Below, in pieces: positions 47,011 through 59,270 of a stretch of DNA of 64,000 nucleotides (position 1 is the stretch's first letter; every line of letters starts with the position of its first letter). Source of the DNA: Lumbricus rubellus (taxonomy: Eukaryota; Annelida; Clitellata; Crassiclitellata; Lumbricidae); assembly GCA_945859605.1 (NCBI GenBank), contig OX243820.1:27683896-27747895 (forward strand). The letters run 5' to 3'. The notes under the pieces are model-generated. The model ran no database searches, was not told where the DNA came from, and saw only the letters and a program-made list of their open reading frames with translations. Position numbers and translations under genes: made by a program.

Positions 47011-47890
47011 GCTTATTTAATTAAAATTGATTTTTCATCGTTTCTCAATTAGATCTTGTAAATTACAATCAATTTCAAAACGGTGCAGACTGTTTGACTG
47101 CGAAACTAATTAATTTTAGCGGCGCAGTTGATAACCAGACGGGAATAATTGCTTTTTGGCATTTGGTGAGAACTGAGAAGATTGTTTGGCTTTGTAGTTT
47201 AGATGCTTGTTTTGTGGACAGGTAGGCTAATACTCCTTGACTGAATGTTTTCACTGGTTGATGTTAGGCTACCCTGTACGTGGTTGATTGCTAGAATGGG
47301 TAATGTGATCGAATAAATATTAGTTATTCATCGATAATTCTTTGCTTTTAACAGTCATATGTATTAAGTCCATCTATTATAGTGATGAATAAAATTATCA
47401 ATCCATCGAATGCACTTCTGAGCTTTGTAAGGAGGGCATTATCAAATTTCTTTTGTATTGTTTTGTATTATACGCATTCAAATAATTTCAGGGAGCGTGC
47501 AAATGCCCAACTCTGCCCCATTAAATAGCATTCCTGTTTCAATTAAAGTAGGCCCATAGGGAAACACGTATGGTATGCAACTGTGCATAGGCCTACATTC
47601 ATGGGTATGACGGCCCATATACTTTTGAATAGCACATACCGGTAGCCTACCAAGGGCACCTAGTTTCGTGGCAGTTGAGGGTTGGTACGACTCTGACGGT
47701 TTATACTTCTTCACCGAAGGGTGACCAGGAGACGAGGGTGATGATAACGACAAAATTAATGGGTTTTGATTATTATTGGCGAGACGCCGCGAGAGCCCCG
47801 ATTCAGAACATTCCAAAATTCTTCCACACAGTGGAAAGATCCAGAAAATATTCAATATAGGTAGATCTAGGCTAATTGCGTGGGTCGTGG

Positions 47891-47974
47891 CTGACTTTAA
47901 AAGATCGTCTGTCTTCAGCGACTGGCGGCAATCGTTCAGTAACAGCGTAGAGTTCGTTACAAAGTTTATTACAG
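47891..47974 (+). promoter_or_regulatory. Putative core promoter and noncoding exon 1, copy 7
   Basis: TTTAAAAG (47896-47903), followed 79 bp later by donor ACAG|GTAGGC (exon end 47974). The paralogous block upstream of copy 8 has TTTAAATG at the same distance from its donor. The words after the TATA position (CTGTCTTCAG / CTCTGCCTTCAG) resemble the subfamily A leader CTCTGCCTTCCC. Confidence 0.5.
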
Positions 47975-48551
47975 GTAGGCCAAATGTCTCAATTTGCACG
48001 TATGCCTGTACGCAAGGAAGTAAATTTTGTCCTAGGCTCCTATTGATCTGAATATTTATTTGGCTACTTCGTTAGCTCGATAAGCTATAGTATTTTTCGT
48101 ACGAAAATTATCGAAGTCCTGAGCATCTGCCTTCGTTAGGCCTACTTAGCCTGCAGTAGACGGACATTATCACAATCGTTAGGCGATGCATGCACTGCAA
48201 TTTGGAGGGAAGTATTATTCGTGTGCGCTATGTCCCTAATACATTGTGCGCTATAATGTCGAGAGGCAATCGTGAAACAATGTCCGGATGGTACAACATT
48301 TAACTTTCTACTTTGCATCTTCTGATTCTCAACGTCTAAACGTACGACATGCGCACTCTCATGATATTGTGACTGAGAGGAATGTGTCATACGCTTAGAG
48401 GGAAAATGGGTGTTGGCCTTTACAGGATGGACGTCTCTAGCATTGTCTAATCGTTTGTGGTTTAACGTGGATTAATTTTTGACTATTGGTCAATAAATGC
48501 ACTGCTTTTCTGTCCAATTTCAAGTGGTAGATCAGAATAAGACGCGACGAG

Positions 48552-51500
48552 ATGCTGAGCTTCTGTGGCACCATGATGACGTTGATGGCAGCTCTGGTGG
48601 TCCTGCAAATATCATCGGCAAGAGGTCAGTTTCAAATATATTGTTATCGGTAGAGATCAAGGGAGGATACAGAAACTTTGGACGGGCCAAAAATTCTTGG
48701 CCTTGGGTGCGGGAAACAAAACTTTTGTTCAAATTTCTGAAAAAGTAAACCATTAAATTTTTGTCCGCCAAAAAAGTTGATGACTTTTTTAGTCATCCAG
48801 TCTCTCACCCTCCAAAAATTTTCTTTGCACATTATTCGAAACCAAATGTGGGGGACGATACATGGGCAGTTCTAAATGGGGGCATGGCCGGATTACCCCC
48901 CCCCCCCCTAGATCCGCCCTTGGTAGAGATGGTCGTCTGCCGGTGGCTAGTGCTTTCTCAGTGTCTCACTTCATGGCTTAATATTATGCTGTCGCTTATG
49001 GTTTATGCTCCGTTTACTGCTTCTGTCCAGTTTTTGTAGCCAGGTGATACAATGGTTATGTAACCTGTGTAAACAGTGAAGTGGTTCTAACACAGGCCCT
49101 GGTCTTCTGAACCACTCAAAACTTATGTTATGTTATGTTATGTTATAATCAATTAAACTAAGTAATCGGCTTGTCTGCGATTGAGCTGCATTTGCGGCTA
49201 TGTGACAAGTAGATCTAACACTGATTTTCATCAGCAATTGTATCTATAGGCTACCTGTAATTTCCATACATAATGTTTGAGCAGTGTGAGTTATCTGAAA
49301 TTGAGAGTTGATATAATAAAGATAACCAAATCTATGTCACCAATAAGTGAGAGTTATTCAGTTCTAAACCAATTGCGCTTATAGTCTCGTTTAAGTTTTC
49401 GCTGCAACGAAAGAATATTTAATTCATACATGTATTACCGGTATTGCTACTTCGATATAAAAAGTCTTGCATTATGATACTTAGGCCTACACCTTATCCT
49501 GTTATATTCTGCGATATAACAGCTGCGGCTTGTCCAAAGATCCCGACGTGTAAACCACCACGATGCGTCCCGGATACGGTTGATGGATGTCCGGCGTGTG
49601 CCTGCGATGGTCCGACCTGTGCGGTGAGAAAAGATCCTTGAAGAAAAAACTTAAAACAATTAAAAGTCATCATCATGTTAACGGTTTACAACTAAAAGTC
49701 ATCATCATGTTAACGGTTTACAACTAAAAGCCATCATCATGTTAACGGTTTACAACTAAAAGTCATCATCATGTTAACAGTTTACAACTAAAAGGCATCA
49801 TCATGTTAACGGTTTACAACTAAAAGTCATCATCATGTTAACGGTTTACAACTAAAAGTCATCATCATGTTAACGGTTTACAACAAAAAGTCTTCATCAT
49901 GTTAACGGTTTACAACTAACAGTCATCATCATGTTAACGGATTACAACTAAAAGTCATCATCATGTTAACGGTTTACAACTAAAAGTCATCATCATGTTA
50001 ACGGTTTACAACTAAAAGTCATCATCATGTTAACGGTTTACAACTAAAAGTCATCACCATGTTAACGGTTTACAACTAAAAGTCATCATCATGTTAACGG
50101 TTTACAACTAAAAGTCATCATCATGTTAACGGTTTACAACTAAAAGTCATCATCATGTTAACGGTTTACAACTAAAAGTCATCATCATGTTAACGGCTTA
50201 CAACTAAAAGTCATCATCATGTTAACGGTTTACAACTAAAAGTCATCATCATGTTAACGGTTTACAACAAAAAGTCATCATCATCATGTTAACGGTTTAC
50301 AACTAAAAGTCAACATCATGTTAACGGTTTACAACTAAAAGTCATCATCATGTTAACGGTTCACAACTAAAAGTCAACATCATGTTAACGGTTTACAACT
50401 AAAAGTCAACATCATGTTAACGGTTTACAACTAAAAGTCATCATCATGTTAACAGTTTACAACTAAAAGTCATCATCATGTTAACGGTTTACAACAAAAA
50501 GTCATCATTATGCTAACGGTTTACAACAAAAGTCATCATCATGTTAACGGTTTACAACTAAAAGTCATCATCATGTTAACGGTTTACAACTAAAAGCCAT
50601 CATCATGTTAACGGTTTACAACTAAAAGTCATCATCATGTTAACGGTTTACAACTAAAAGTCACCATCATGTTAACGGTTTACAACTAAAAGTCATCATC
50701 ATGTTAACGGTTTACAACTAAAAGTCATCATCATGTTAACGGTTTACAACTAAAAGTCATCATCATGTTAACAGCTTACAACTAAAAGTCATCATCATGT
50801 TAACGGTTTACAACTAAAAGTCAACATCATGTTAACGGTTATCGTAATATCGCTTCGTCGTTAGTAACGGCTTTAGGACTTTTATGTTTTTGTACCTATA
50901 CAAGGAAGTTTAATACTTTTAAAGTAGCATAAGCAACGATGTAAGCCTATCTATACAATTCTACATGTCATGAATACATGTAGAAGCAGTAGACATACGA
51001 TTTAACATGTAGGCTTGATGGCCTGTTTAAATAGACGGATCAACGGACAAGTTGCTATTATACATGTAGACCGAAAAGCAGATAGTTTGCAGACACCTAG
51101 ACTGGCCTGCTTGAATATAGGTAGGCAGAAAGGTAGGCAGACAGGTTACACATACAAGTAATACAGACAGGTTACACAGACAAGTGACACAGACAGGCTA
51201 TACACAGACAAGTAACACGTACAGGTTACACAGAGCAGTAGCACAGACAGGTTATACACAGACAAGTAACACAGACAGGTTACACAGAAAAGTAACACAG
51301 ACAGGTGTGAAGGCAGGCAGACAAAATACAGGCACACTTGCTTGAGACAGACGGAATGCTGGACAGCTAAAGAAACAGGAATGCAAACAGACAGACAGAC
51401 AGACAAACAGACAGGCAGACAAACAGACAGACAAGCAAGCAGACAAGCGCATGTTATTGACGGATAGAAAGGTAGATAGTTTGTTGGAAAGAGATAGAGA

Positions 51501-51635
51501 GAAATGCTCTTGCAGGAGGGGATGAAAATTTTCTTTTTGTTTCAGAACCATCCATGTCCCCCAGGTGAGGTGTGCAAACTGAAAGAGGTTAAGTGTGTTA
51601 GAGCACCTTGTTATTGGCAGCCGACCTGCGTTTAG
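48552..51635 (+). CDS. Copy 7: secreted antistasin-like protein, subfamily B
   Basis: Exon 2 is 48535-48624 (ATG 48552), exon 3 49523-49623 and exon 4 51546-51635 (TAG), giving 87 aa. Signal peptide: MLSFCGTMMTLMAALVVLQI. The antistasin-like domain is CPKIPTCKPPRC..DGCPACAC and the seventh Cys follows in GPTC. Exon 4 gives NHPCPPGEVCKLKEVKC..APC..PTCV, with exactly the subfamily A spacing (C-x4-C-x5-C-x6-C-x4-C-x5-C). The residue at the position aligned to antistasin P1 is Lys, unlike the Leu of copies 2-6. Intron 2 carries a MITE and intron 3 a 1.2-kb minisatellite and a CAGACA repeat. If the exon 3 donor were not used, the frame would stop seven codons later at 49641. Confidence 0.75.
48658..48922. 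mobile_element. MITE in intron 2 of copy 7, 265 bp
   Basis: Ends CAAGGGAGGATAC and TAGATCCGCCCTTG are inverted repeats, flanked by the 8-bp duplication GTAGAGAT (48650-48657 and 48923-48930). It contains a GATGACTTTTTTAGTCATC hairpin. Confidence 0.85.
49660..50840. repeat. 32-bp minisatellite, about 36-37 units, intron 3 of copy 7
   Basis: Unit CATCATCATGTTAACGGTTT followed by ACAACTAAAAGT. Units differ by single bases and there is one 3-bp insertion near 50280. The paralogous intron of copy 8 has one monomer-like sequence at the same place (CAATTAAAGGACATCGTCAT at 60612). Confidence 0.95.
51125..51440. repeat. CAGACA-rich imperfect tandem repeat in intron 3 of copy 7
   Basis: Runs of ACACAGACAAGTAACACAGA-like and CAGACAGACAGA words. 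An equivalent tract lies at 60950-61110 before exon 4 of copy 8. Minus-strand Cys-rich frames here (CVTCLCYLSV) are repeat artefacts, not genes. Confidence 0.85.
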
Positions 51636-52112
51636 GTTCGTTAACTTATGTCACATCTTGATTGATCTTTCTCTCTTTTTAGGGTCTATCATAACCTTAC
51701 CTGGTATTTAGCTTTGTCTTCGATACGAACTTTGCATCTTTTGACATTGCAGGATTTAAAACCCTTTTGGAAAAAACAAGAAGCACATAATAAAATATTA
51801 TCTAGACTAAGTACATGTAGGTCTTTGTCTTGAATGAAATTGACGAAGTATTTCAATCCTAAGAATTGTAAGAAGTTCCAAGATTGGTAGAATAGTCGAA
51901 AAACGCATGTGGACTTTATTAGACTCTTTTTTAAAGACTTTTTAAAGACTTTTTTTAGATTTATAATCCATTTTTGGTGTTAGTTCTAAGTCAACGAACT
52001 GTTGAGTTCATTCTATAAGCTTATCACAGGGTCATCGGCCCTGTCTTTTATTTTAAGGACTTCTGAACAAGCATGCGCTATAATTATGAATGAATGTTTG
52101 AATATCTTTCAG

Positions 52113-52231
52113 AAACCATAACCGAAGTTTCGGTGCAGCAAAGTCGAGTGTGCGGGAACAGTTTCAAAGCGGATAAGAACGGATGTCGACTCTGCGCATG
52201 TCTGCAAGAGACAAGTCTAACGCCAGCTTAA
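52113..52231 (+). other. Copy 7 exon 5-like sequence, coding status unclear
   Basis: A pyrimidine tract and TTTCAG|AA acceptor start an exon open in phase 1 to TAA (52229-52231), ending DKNGCRLCACLQETSLTPA. Only four Cys are in this frame; an upstream part reads CSKVEC in another frame, so a small frameshift is likely. Exon 4 ends in TAG, so it codes only by exon 2-exon 5 splicing (63 aa) or is 3' UTR. Confidence 0.45.
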
Positions 52232-53830
52232 AACTAAAGCAGCCTATCAGTAGAACAGACAATAGATAGTTCGCTATTAAACTGGAATGTTATAAACGCA
52301 TAGAAACTATGCTTGCAGTGAATATTAGTAGCAGACCTCTATACATTGTAGGTCGCAATGTAGCGGACTAATAATAATAATTATTATTTAATTCGATGGC
52401 ATGGCCAATTTAGGTTTGGTGACTTTATTAATCTAACCAAGTGTAGCCTAGGCCTACATTACACAAATGCTGAACATTCCAAATTGTTGTTCATTCCAAT
52501 ATAATTTATACATGTATAGCCAACTACAATAATAGGCTATATAGGCCTACATGTAATATATTGATTTAACCTCAACTGGTATCAGGTTTCATGCTTCACC
52601 TCAACATAATTATTGCACCAAACAAGACATCAATTTGCTAGACTTAATAACCAGCCCAAGGAACCCCAAAGTAAAACTTTGCCTCAATTACAAATGCTGC
52701 GATTTGTTATTTACAAAGCTTAGGCTAATGCGTTCGTTTACTATGTGAAACTCGAATCGACGTCTCGTGTATAAGTTGAACGCAAACCGAAAATGTTCGT
52801 GTAAATCTCTCACTTTAAATTACTAATAACATAGGCTTACACAGTACACAATGTGTACTATTATCGGCTATGTCATAGCCAATTGATTTCGTGCACATTT
52901 ATTGATTATTATGTTTTCTTGAAGAGTTTGACTATCATTCAGTAGGCTATCATATTTAGAGAACACATTTAATGGTGATGGTAGGCCTACATTGTCGTAA
53001 ATACTACATTGTTTTGGTTAATTGCGTTGCGATGAATTGTGTTAAAGGACTTGAAGCTTAGGCCTACTAAAAGTATTTTATCGGCAACCTAACGTCATAG
53101 AGTTGTAAATTTAGAGCTGAAGTTAAAGTTAAAGACAGGTGTGATGCAATTATAGTGATTGCCATTTAGCTTAAAAGGAATCTGTCAGGCACAAAATGTT
53201 TCCTTTTAGTTTCATGTTTCCATCATGCGTTATAAAATCTAGTGGCTTAGGGCTACTCACAATCACAGGCTCCCAGCCAAATATTACGCATGTCGCAAGA
53301 GGAATCTATTTTGACCATTTGTGCTTCCAACTTTCGCTCAATGTGACAAGTGGCTGATGATGTTCGGCATAAAGTTCCTATTAACTTGTTATTCTGTCTG
53401 TTTTCCGTAAGAACTTGAAAATGATATTATCTGTCAGAATTTACAAAAATACAGTCGATTAAAAAAAATTTTAAATGTGCAAGTGAGTTTTAATGTCCAA
53501 ATTGGAGTGTTGAGAGATTTTTTGGACTAAACTTTATTTTGATATCAAGCATAGACCATATCGCAAACCTACATAGATCTACTGTAGCCTATTTCGGTAA
53601 GCATACTATTATATAGGCCAGAATATGCATGGTTCAGAATAAATTATGTATCTGTGTAGCCCAGCTTAGCCTATAATTATTATAGGCCTATTAGGCCTAT
53701 ATATGATCCAGTCAAAAAATTCTCCATTCACTAGCCACTACTAAGGGTTCCCGACGTCTTATTGCAGTTTTGTCTAGTTCAATCAATTCTTAGGCCTATC
53801 TGGGCAGCATTTTGAGCTTAGATTAGAAGA
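52232..53830. other. Intergenic spacer, no gene seen
   Basis: AT-rich sequence with many TAGGCCTA words. No Cys-rich exon, transposon terminus or long frame was recognised. Confidence 0.5.
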
Positions 53831-53884
53831 CTGAACTGAGTTTGCATGGTAGCGCTTCTGGGCCTCGCTCTCGAGTACTACTTA

Positions 53885-54060
53885 AAATTAAATGTACGGA
53901 TGTAGGTCTACTCTCTGCAAATGCAGATAATAGGCCTGCGACCAACATTCTGATCGAAAGACATCGTTCGAAAATAAACACAGGACGAAGAAGAACGATT
54001 AACCAGCATTCAGAACGAACAAAGAACAAAGTTAGATGGGACTTAATTTTAGTTTGGAGC
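53885..54060 (+). pseudogene. Exon 5 / 3' UTR relic in the spacer
   Basis: Eroded ACGGATGTAGGTCTACTCTC (cf. AACGGATGTCCTGTCTGC), then GAAAGACATCGTTCGAAAAT and AATAAACACAGGACGAAGAA, matching the 3' UTR of copies 1, 2 and the 43.3-kb relic. It shows that a subfamily A tail was copied with the subfamily B spacer. Confidence 0.7.
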
Positions 54061-55717
54061 GGATATGGTCGTACTTTATTGTTTATTGAAAAACGATATT
54101 AAAATGCTATCCGTAGATCAGTAGATTTGTATCTTTCAGTAGATAGATCTATGTTGACTAGATTTTATACTGAGCTTAGGGCCTAGCTGTTCTTGCTAGA
54201 TATAACGAAATAGTCTACTAGATGCTGCAGATATTATTCAATTCGGTTTAGATGTAAGCTTAATATGCAGAATTGCAGATGGAAAAAAACGTCGTAAAAA
54301 CAGAAAAAGACTTAAATCTGTTATACCACAGACACGTGACGTGACTTGGAAAAGCTTCGGATTTGTTTTGGTTTTCGGGGTTTCCATGGGCACGGTCTAT
54401 TTTGCTGTAATCTTGGTGTTTACTTTTTAATTTATTTATTATTTATTTATTTACTGAGATTTTGATATAGCGCTCCTTCAAGGTTACTACTCAGGAGCGC
54501 TCCCAGTCCAACCCCGGTTAATAACAGTATGGTATTTATATCGGGGGCGGGGGTGGAACCCGTCAACTCTCCCTACCAAAATAATTATGTCCTATAAGCA
54601 TGGATTTGGAAATCTATCAGCTTTTGAGCATTGCCCTAACTCTGTCGTAAATCGAAGAAGTGTTCAAAAGTCTCTTCTAGTGATGTCAAAACCGAGGTTT
54701 ATGCCTACATAGACGTTAGTTAACAGTACGTGGATCCATTTTATTCATAGTAGGCTAGATATTGTTCAATGAAAACAACTGTTTAAGCTCAACGCTCATT
54801 TCGCAGGATAATACCAACAGTTTATAAGAAAGGCAATCCCTTAAGTCCCCAAAGAAGAGTCTCTGACTTGACATGCTATGAAGGCGGCTGGTCAAAGCAA
54901 TTCTCTTTCTCGGCACTGAAAATAATGACTGAAACACATAGCACTTGAATTTGTAATCGGTAAGTATAATAGGCTACTACTACTACCTTTCATTCAAAGC
55001 TGAAAACATTGCTCTTTCACAAATCCTATCCTGATTCTTCCTCTTCTCCTCACATCCCTCGGCAATTCAACTCTAAACACCACCCACCTTAGCCGTCCAT
55101 CTGTCTGCCTGCCTGACTCTCCGGACTTGACCCGCTGCCTATCGATTTTGCTTTGATTGAGCGCCTGTGAATAAGCTGGTTCCCGTGACTTCGCTTTTGT
55201 GGGCGCTGTAGAAATCTCGAGATTACGATTACGATTACCAAATTCCAAGACTCGAGCTCGCACTTCTTGCAGGTCTGACACGACTCCATGATGTCGTTTA
55301 GAAATTTGAATCATCTAAAAGACGATTCATTCTCGTTTTCATCTTCTGAGATCGAGATCTATAGGCCTAAAATTACCAACCTATGTTGTCTGTGGTTAAA
55401 TAATCCTACACGTTTAATTGTTCCTTTTTCTAAATCGTTTCTTACTAAGTTTATGTTTGATTTTCTGCTTCGTAACCTTCTACAAAGTGAAGATTAAAAT
55501 TATCGGTTAATCGAATAAATAGCTGATTTTCTCATTTATTTCGGGAGCGTGCAAATGCCCACCTCCAATGATGTCCCTGTTATAAGATAGGCCAGTGGGG
55601 CAACATAATTATAGACTTCGGTATGCATAAAATGAGGGGCATTGCTTAGGACTAGATAGTAGACACGTGTGTATCGTGGCACCATTTATTCTTCAATAGC
55701 CCATACCTAGCTGTGGG

Positions 55718-55914
55718 CATAGGCGTACGGGAGATTTCAGCAATGGGGGGGGGGGGGTAGAAAGATTGAACTTCTGCCCGAAAAATATATCCGGCAAAAA
55801 AGTTGACGACCTTCTTTTTTAGTCATCTCCGGGGCTGTGTTTACCCGAAAAACCCAGATTATCCCGAAATTTGGAGGCATTTGCCCCCTTGGATCCCCGC
55901 CTCGTACGCCTATG
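55718..55914. mobile_element. MITE with CATAGGCGTACGG termini, 197 bp
   Basis: Inverted ends CATAGGCGTACG and CGTACGCCTATG. The flanks are GCTGTGGG (55710-55717) and GTTGTGGG (55915-55922), an 8-bp duplication with one mismatch. It is absent from the paralogous flank of copy 7 near 47660. Confidence 0.82.
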
Positions 55915-56060
55915 GTTGTGGGGCAGTTGAAGAATGGTAGGACTAGGACGGTTTATACTTGCTCTCCGAAGGATGACCGAGAGACGTTGACAATAATTAC
56001 GATTCAGAACATTCCAAATTCTTAGTAACATTCTTTGGATGCCTCCATCGTCCATTGCTG

Positions 56061-56141
56061 GCTTTAAATGATCCTCTGCCTTCAGGGACTGACCATAATC
56101 ACTCAGTAGCGGCGTAGAGTTCGTTACAAAGTTTATTGAAG
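56061..56141 (+). promoter_or_regulatory. Putative core promoter and noncoding exon 1, copy 8
   Basis: TTTAAATG (56063-56070) and donor GAAG|GTACGG (exon end 56141), with the same 79-bp spacing as copy 7 and conserved CGTAGAGTTCGTTACAAAGT between. Confidence 0.45.
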
Positions 56142-56381
56142 GTACGGCTTTAACTTGCTCGCTTGTAGGCTATGCGCAAGGAAGCATAAATTTAGCCAAG
56201 CATTCATTTGAACAGTAAATTTTTTTATCTGGCGCATTTGTTAACTCAATTATAAGCGATCGTCTTTCCTTCGAGAATTATCGAAGTCATGATTATCTGC
56301 TTTCGTAATTCAGATTAACATAATCAGAATCATTAGACCATGCTTGCAGTGAAATTAGAAGGGAAGTGCTACACACAGGTC

Positions 56382-58182
56382 CAACGTTCCCTCTAATATT
56401 TTTCCAGTGTGCGCGGAACTGACGGTTGATTGAGCAACCCAAGTTTCCACATGAGCACCATATTTTCAGAAACATTAAATTTGTGTTTGAAAAAATCTAT
56501 AGGCCTAACTACACTAATTTACATGTCTGTAATAATGTCATTTTTTTTATTAAAGATGATGCATTGCACAGAAATCACTTAGCAAACACTCGCAAACTTC
56601 CAATAAATATTTCAAATAATATTTTCTTATGATACGATGACGAATGTCAAGCCAAAACTTAACTAGACGTACCTGAGACTACATGATGAAGTAGGCTAGT
56701 TCTTAATCTGGCATCAAAATAATGTTCAGCGCTAAAGTTTCTGCCTCCTATCTTTCTGCGACAACCATAGTTGATAAATTCTGTCGATGCTGACTTCCAC
56801 TCTACATGTAAAGTCTATCGGTAGGCTATAGTCTCCTTCGTCTGTGGTTCTACTAACGTTTGAAGCTCCGTCTCTACCATCTCTTTAAGCCAACCAGTAT
56901 TAAACGGTAAACCTAGAAGACCACTTTTCCTTTGAAAAAAATGTTTAATATACTTTCATTCGCTTTACGTTTCGATACAGCTAAGAAATATTGCGCTGTA
57001 GGCTACATAAAACCAACTTCCGAAGTGGAATCCGACCCTGATTATCTGACCGATTGAAAGACAGGCCTGCAATACACGGCATCACCCTTGGGATTTCCGC
57101 TCACCTCGCGCGGTGGGTTCTTTGGCACCACCTGTTGAAAGCTAACTTGCCGGCCGGAGCAGCCACCTATGACGGCAAAGCAGCTGATAAGAATCAGCAT
57201 CCCTCTAAATTGGCTGATGCCAAGCGAGTCTTCTGGTTTCGAGTCAAAGCAGGAGTCGCTAAGACGTCCCAGTTAATGACTGACAGATAGACACTGAAGA
57301 TGCAGTTGGACCATCCCTTGTGATTACTGATTAGACATCTACACTGTGTCCCAATAAATCGGGACGCCTTTTTATAATGTGAATAAAACAGGCAAATATT
57401 AATCGATTTTCAAAATTTAAAGTGTTTTATCCTGAGATAATTATCTTCCACTGATTCAAATATGAAGTTTCTGGCATGAATATTGACGTTACAATTACGT
57501 CATTTGCATCAGAGAATTCAAATGTTATGTACCGAACACAAACGATTTTTGTTGACATTTGGTTTCGATATGTAAATTAACGACGTCATTATGACTTAAT
57601 TTTTTAGTGATAGCCGTTCATAAATTACCAATTTGTAGATAATTATCTCAGGATAAAAACAGTTTTGAAATTTTGAAAATCGATCAATATTTGTCTGTTT
57701 TATTCACATTATAAAAAGGGGTCCCGATTTATTGGGACACAGTGTATTAACAGATGTCTCTGGTTGCGATTCAATGAGTGGTCCGCTCAGCTCGCTTCTG
57801 GAACTTATTCACTTGATAGCCGTGACTAGATCTTCCCTCAGATCTTCCCTCATATTCAACCTAGAAGGGGCTGCGTCTGGACAGTCATTACAAAGCTCTC
57901 GGGGGAGGGTGGTGGTGGTTAGTCATTAGTTGGGGAATTCGCCCGAGATATTTGACTGTCGGGTGGCTGGATGGCAGCTCGGTAGTCGTCCGCGCACGCA
58001 GATATTGAGTAGTCGTTGGAAAAAGATGAGATAATAAATCAATGACTTACCTCAAGTTCAACAAAACGTTAAACAAAACAACACTTCCTACCAAAATTTG
58101 TGCGCGGAAATTTGAAACTGCTGCGCGGCCTTTTCAAATGAGCTGCGCGGCCGCGCGGCCGCGCAGCTTAGATGGAACGTTG
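56382..58182. mobile_element. hAT-like nonautonomous element in intron 1 of copy 8, 1.8 kb
   Basis: Inverted ends CAACGTTCCCTCTAA and TTAGATGGAACGTTG with an exact 8-bp duplication CACAGGTC (56374-56381 and 58183-58190). It contains an unrelated nested MITE (57342-57744) and a GC-rich 28-bp palindrome near the right end. The 78-codon frame at 57054-57290 shows no motif I recognise. Confidence 0.85.
57342..57744. mobile_element. Foldback MITE with ~105-bp inverted repeats and TA duplication
   Basis: Ends CACTGTGTCCCAATAAATCG and CGATTTATTGGGACACAGTG, flanked by TA on both sides (57340-57341 and 57745-57746). This suits the Tc1/mariner group. Nearly half the element is inverted repeat. Its position shows it jumped into the older 1.8-kb element. 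Confidence 0.9.
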
Positions 58183-59270
58183 CACAGGTCCGGCCTTAGG
58201 GCAAGACGTATGAGACATCCGCCTTGGGGTCCGCACTTTCAGGGGTCCGTCACAGCTGATGATGAAGATGCTGATGTTCTTCGATCATCATCATCTTCAT
58301 CATTGTCGGGCAGTTTTATCGTCGATAGGGAACATCACATTTGGCATATATATATAGGACAGGTTCAAGACGAACAGCGCATCTAACACAGTTGATGCTG
58401 TACAGTGTACAACACTTTTTCTGAAGCCAGGCGACAAAAGCCATAGCATCTGGAAAAGCCTTGATCGATAGGCCTACGATGCTTAACCATAAGATAAATG
58501 GAAGAGGTTAAAATGGAAATTTCAGTGGGAAAACAAACTTTTTAGAGATATATTGAACATTCCGAGGCAGCGTCATTATAAACAGAGTAAAGCATTCCGA
58601 GGTAGAATTTCTAATAGACGGACACTAGTATATACACTAGTTAGTATACACTATACGGCCACCTTAATTGGTTGCTAAGCAAGGTAAATACAGTATCGCT
58701 AGTATTTCGCTACAATGGTAGGCCTATAAGTTTTATATTAGCCTTCATCAAAGGCATCACTGTAGTCTAATGCAATTCGGCGGATTTCTTCCAGAATCAA
58801 AAACCATGTCTATAATAAGTTGCCATAAAACTCACCCGATCATAATTTTTAAAAATTTAAACACACTTAACCTGTGTGCGAACTGAGAAGGTCAAACGAA
58901 AATGTGTAAACATGAAACCGTCAACCAAAGTCCCGATGGCTATGTCAATATTGTTTACTTATTATATATTCTTTCTACTTTGCATCTTCTGACTCTTATA
59001 TCGTCTTGTCATTTTATTAATTTTATTCCTCGATTAAAGGCGGCAGTGCTTAGAACTTGTGACAAAGAATGCGTCATAGGCTTAGAATGATGGCAATGCT
59101 GTGTTGGCATTTACAGTGTAGACGTTTACAGTTTTATCCAATCGCCTATAATTTGATAAAAAAAATTATGCGGCTCACCGTCGAATATCTAGGGCTTACT
59201 ATTGGTCGAGATAATTATTCACTGCTTTGCTGTCAAATTTTAAGTGGTAGATCAGAACGAGACAGGCGAA

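Noticed and set aside
49660..50840. Possible CRISPR array
   Set aside because: Units are contiguous 32-bp tandem repeats without unique spacers, in a eukaryotic intron.
51146..51551. Minus-strand Cys-rich frames resembling small secreted proteins (also 60796-61226 and 21483-21737)
   Set aside because: They come from CAGACA/CTGACAGA simple repeats. Cys codons arise from ACA/GCA complements and no exon structure supports them.
57054..57290. Transposase fragment in the 1.8-kb hAT-like element
   Set aside because: The 78-codon frame has no catalytic or BED/dimerisation motif that I recognise.
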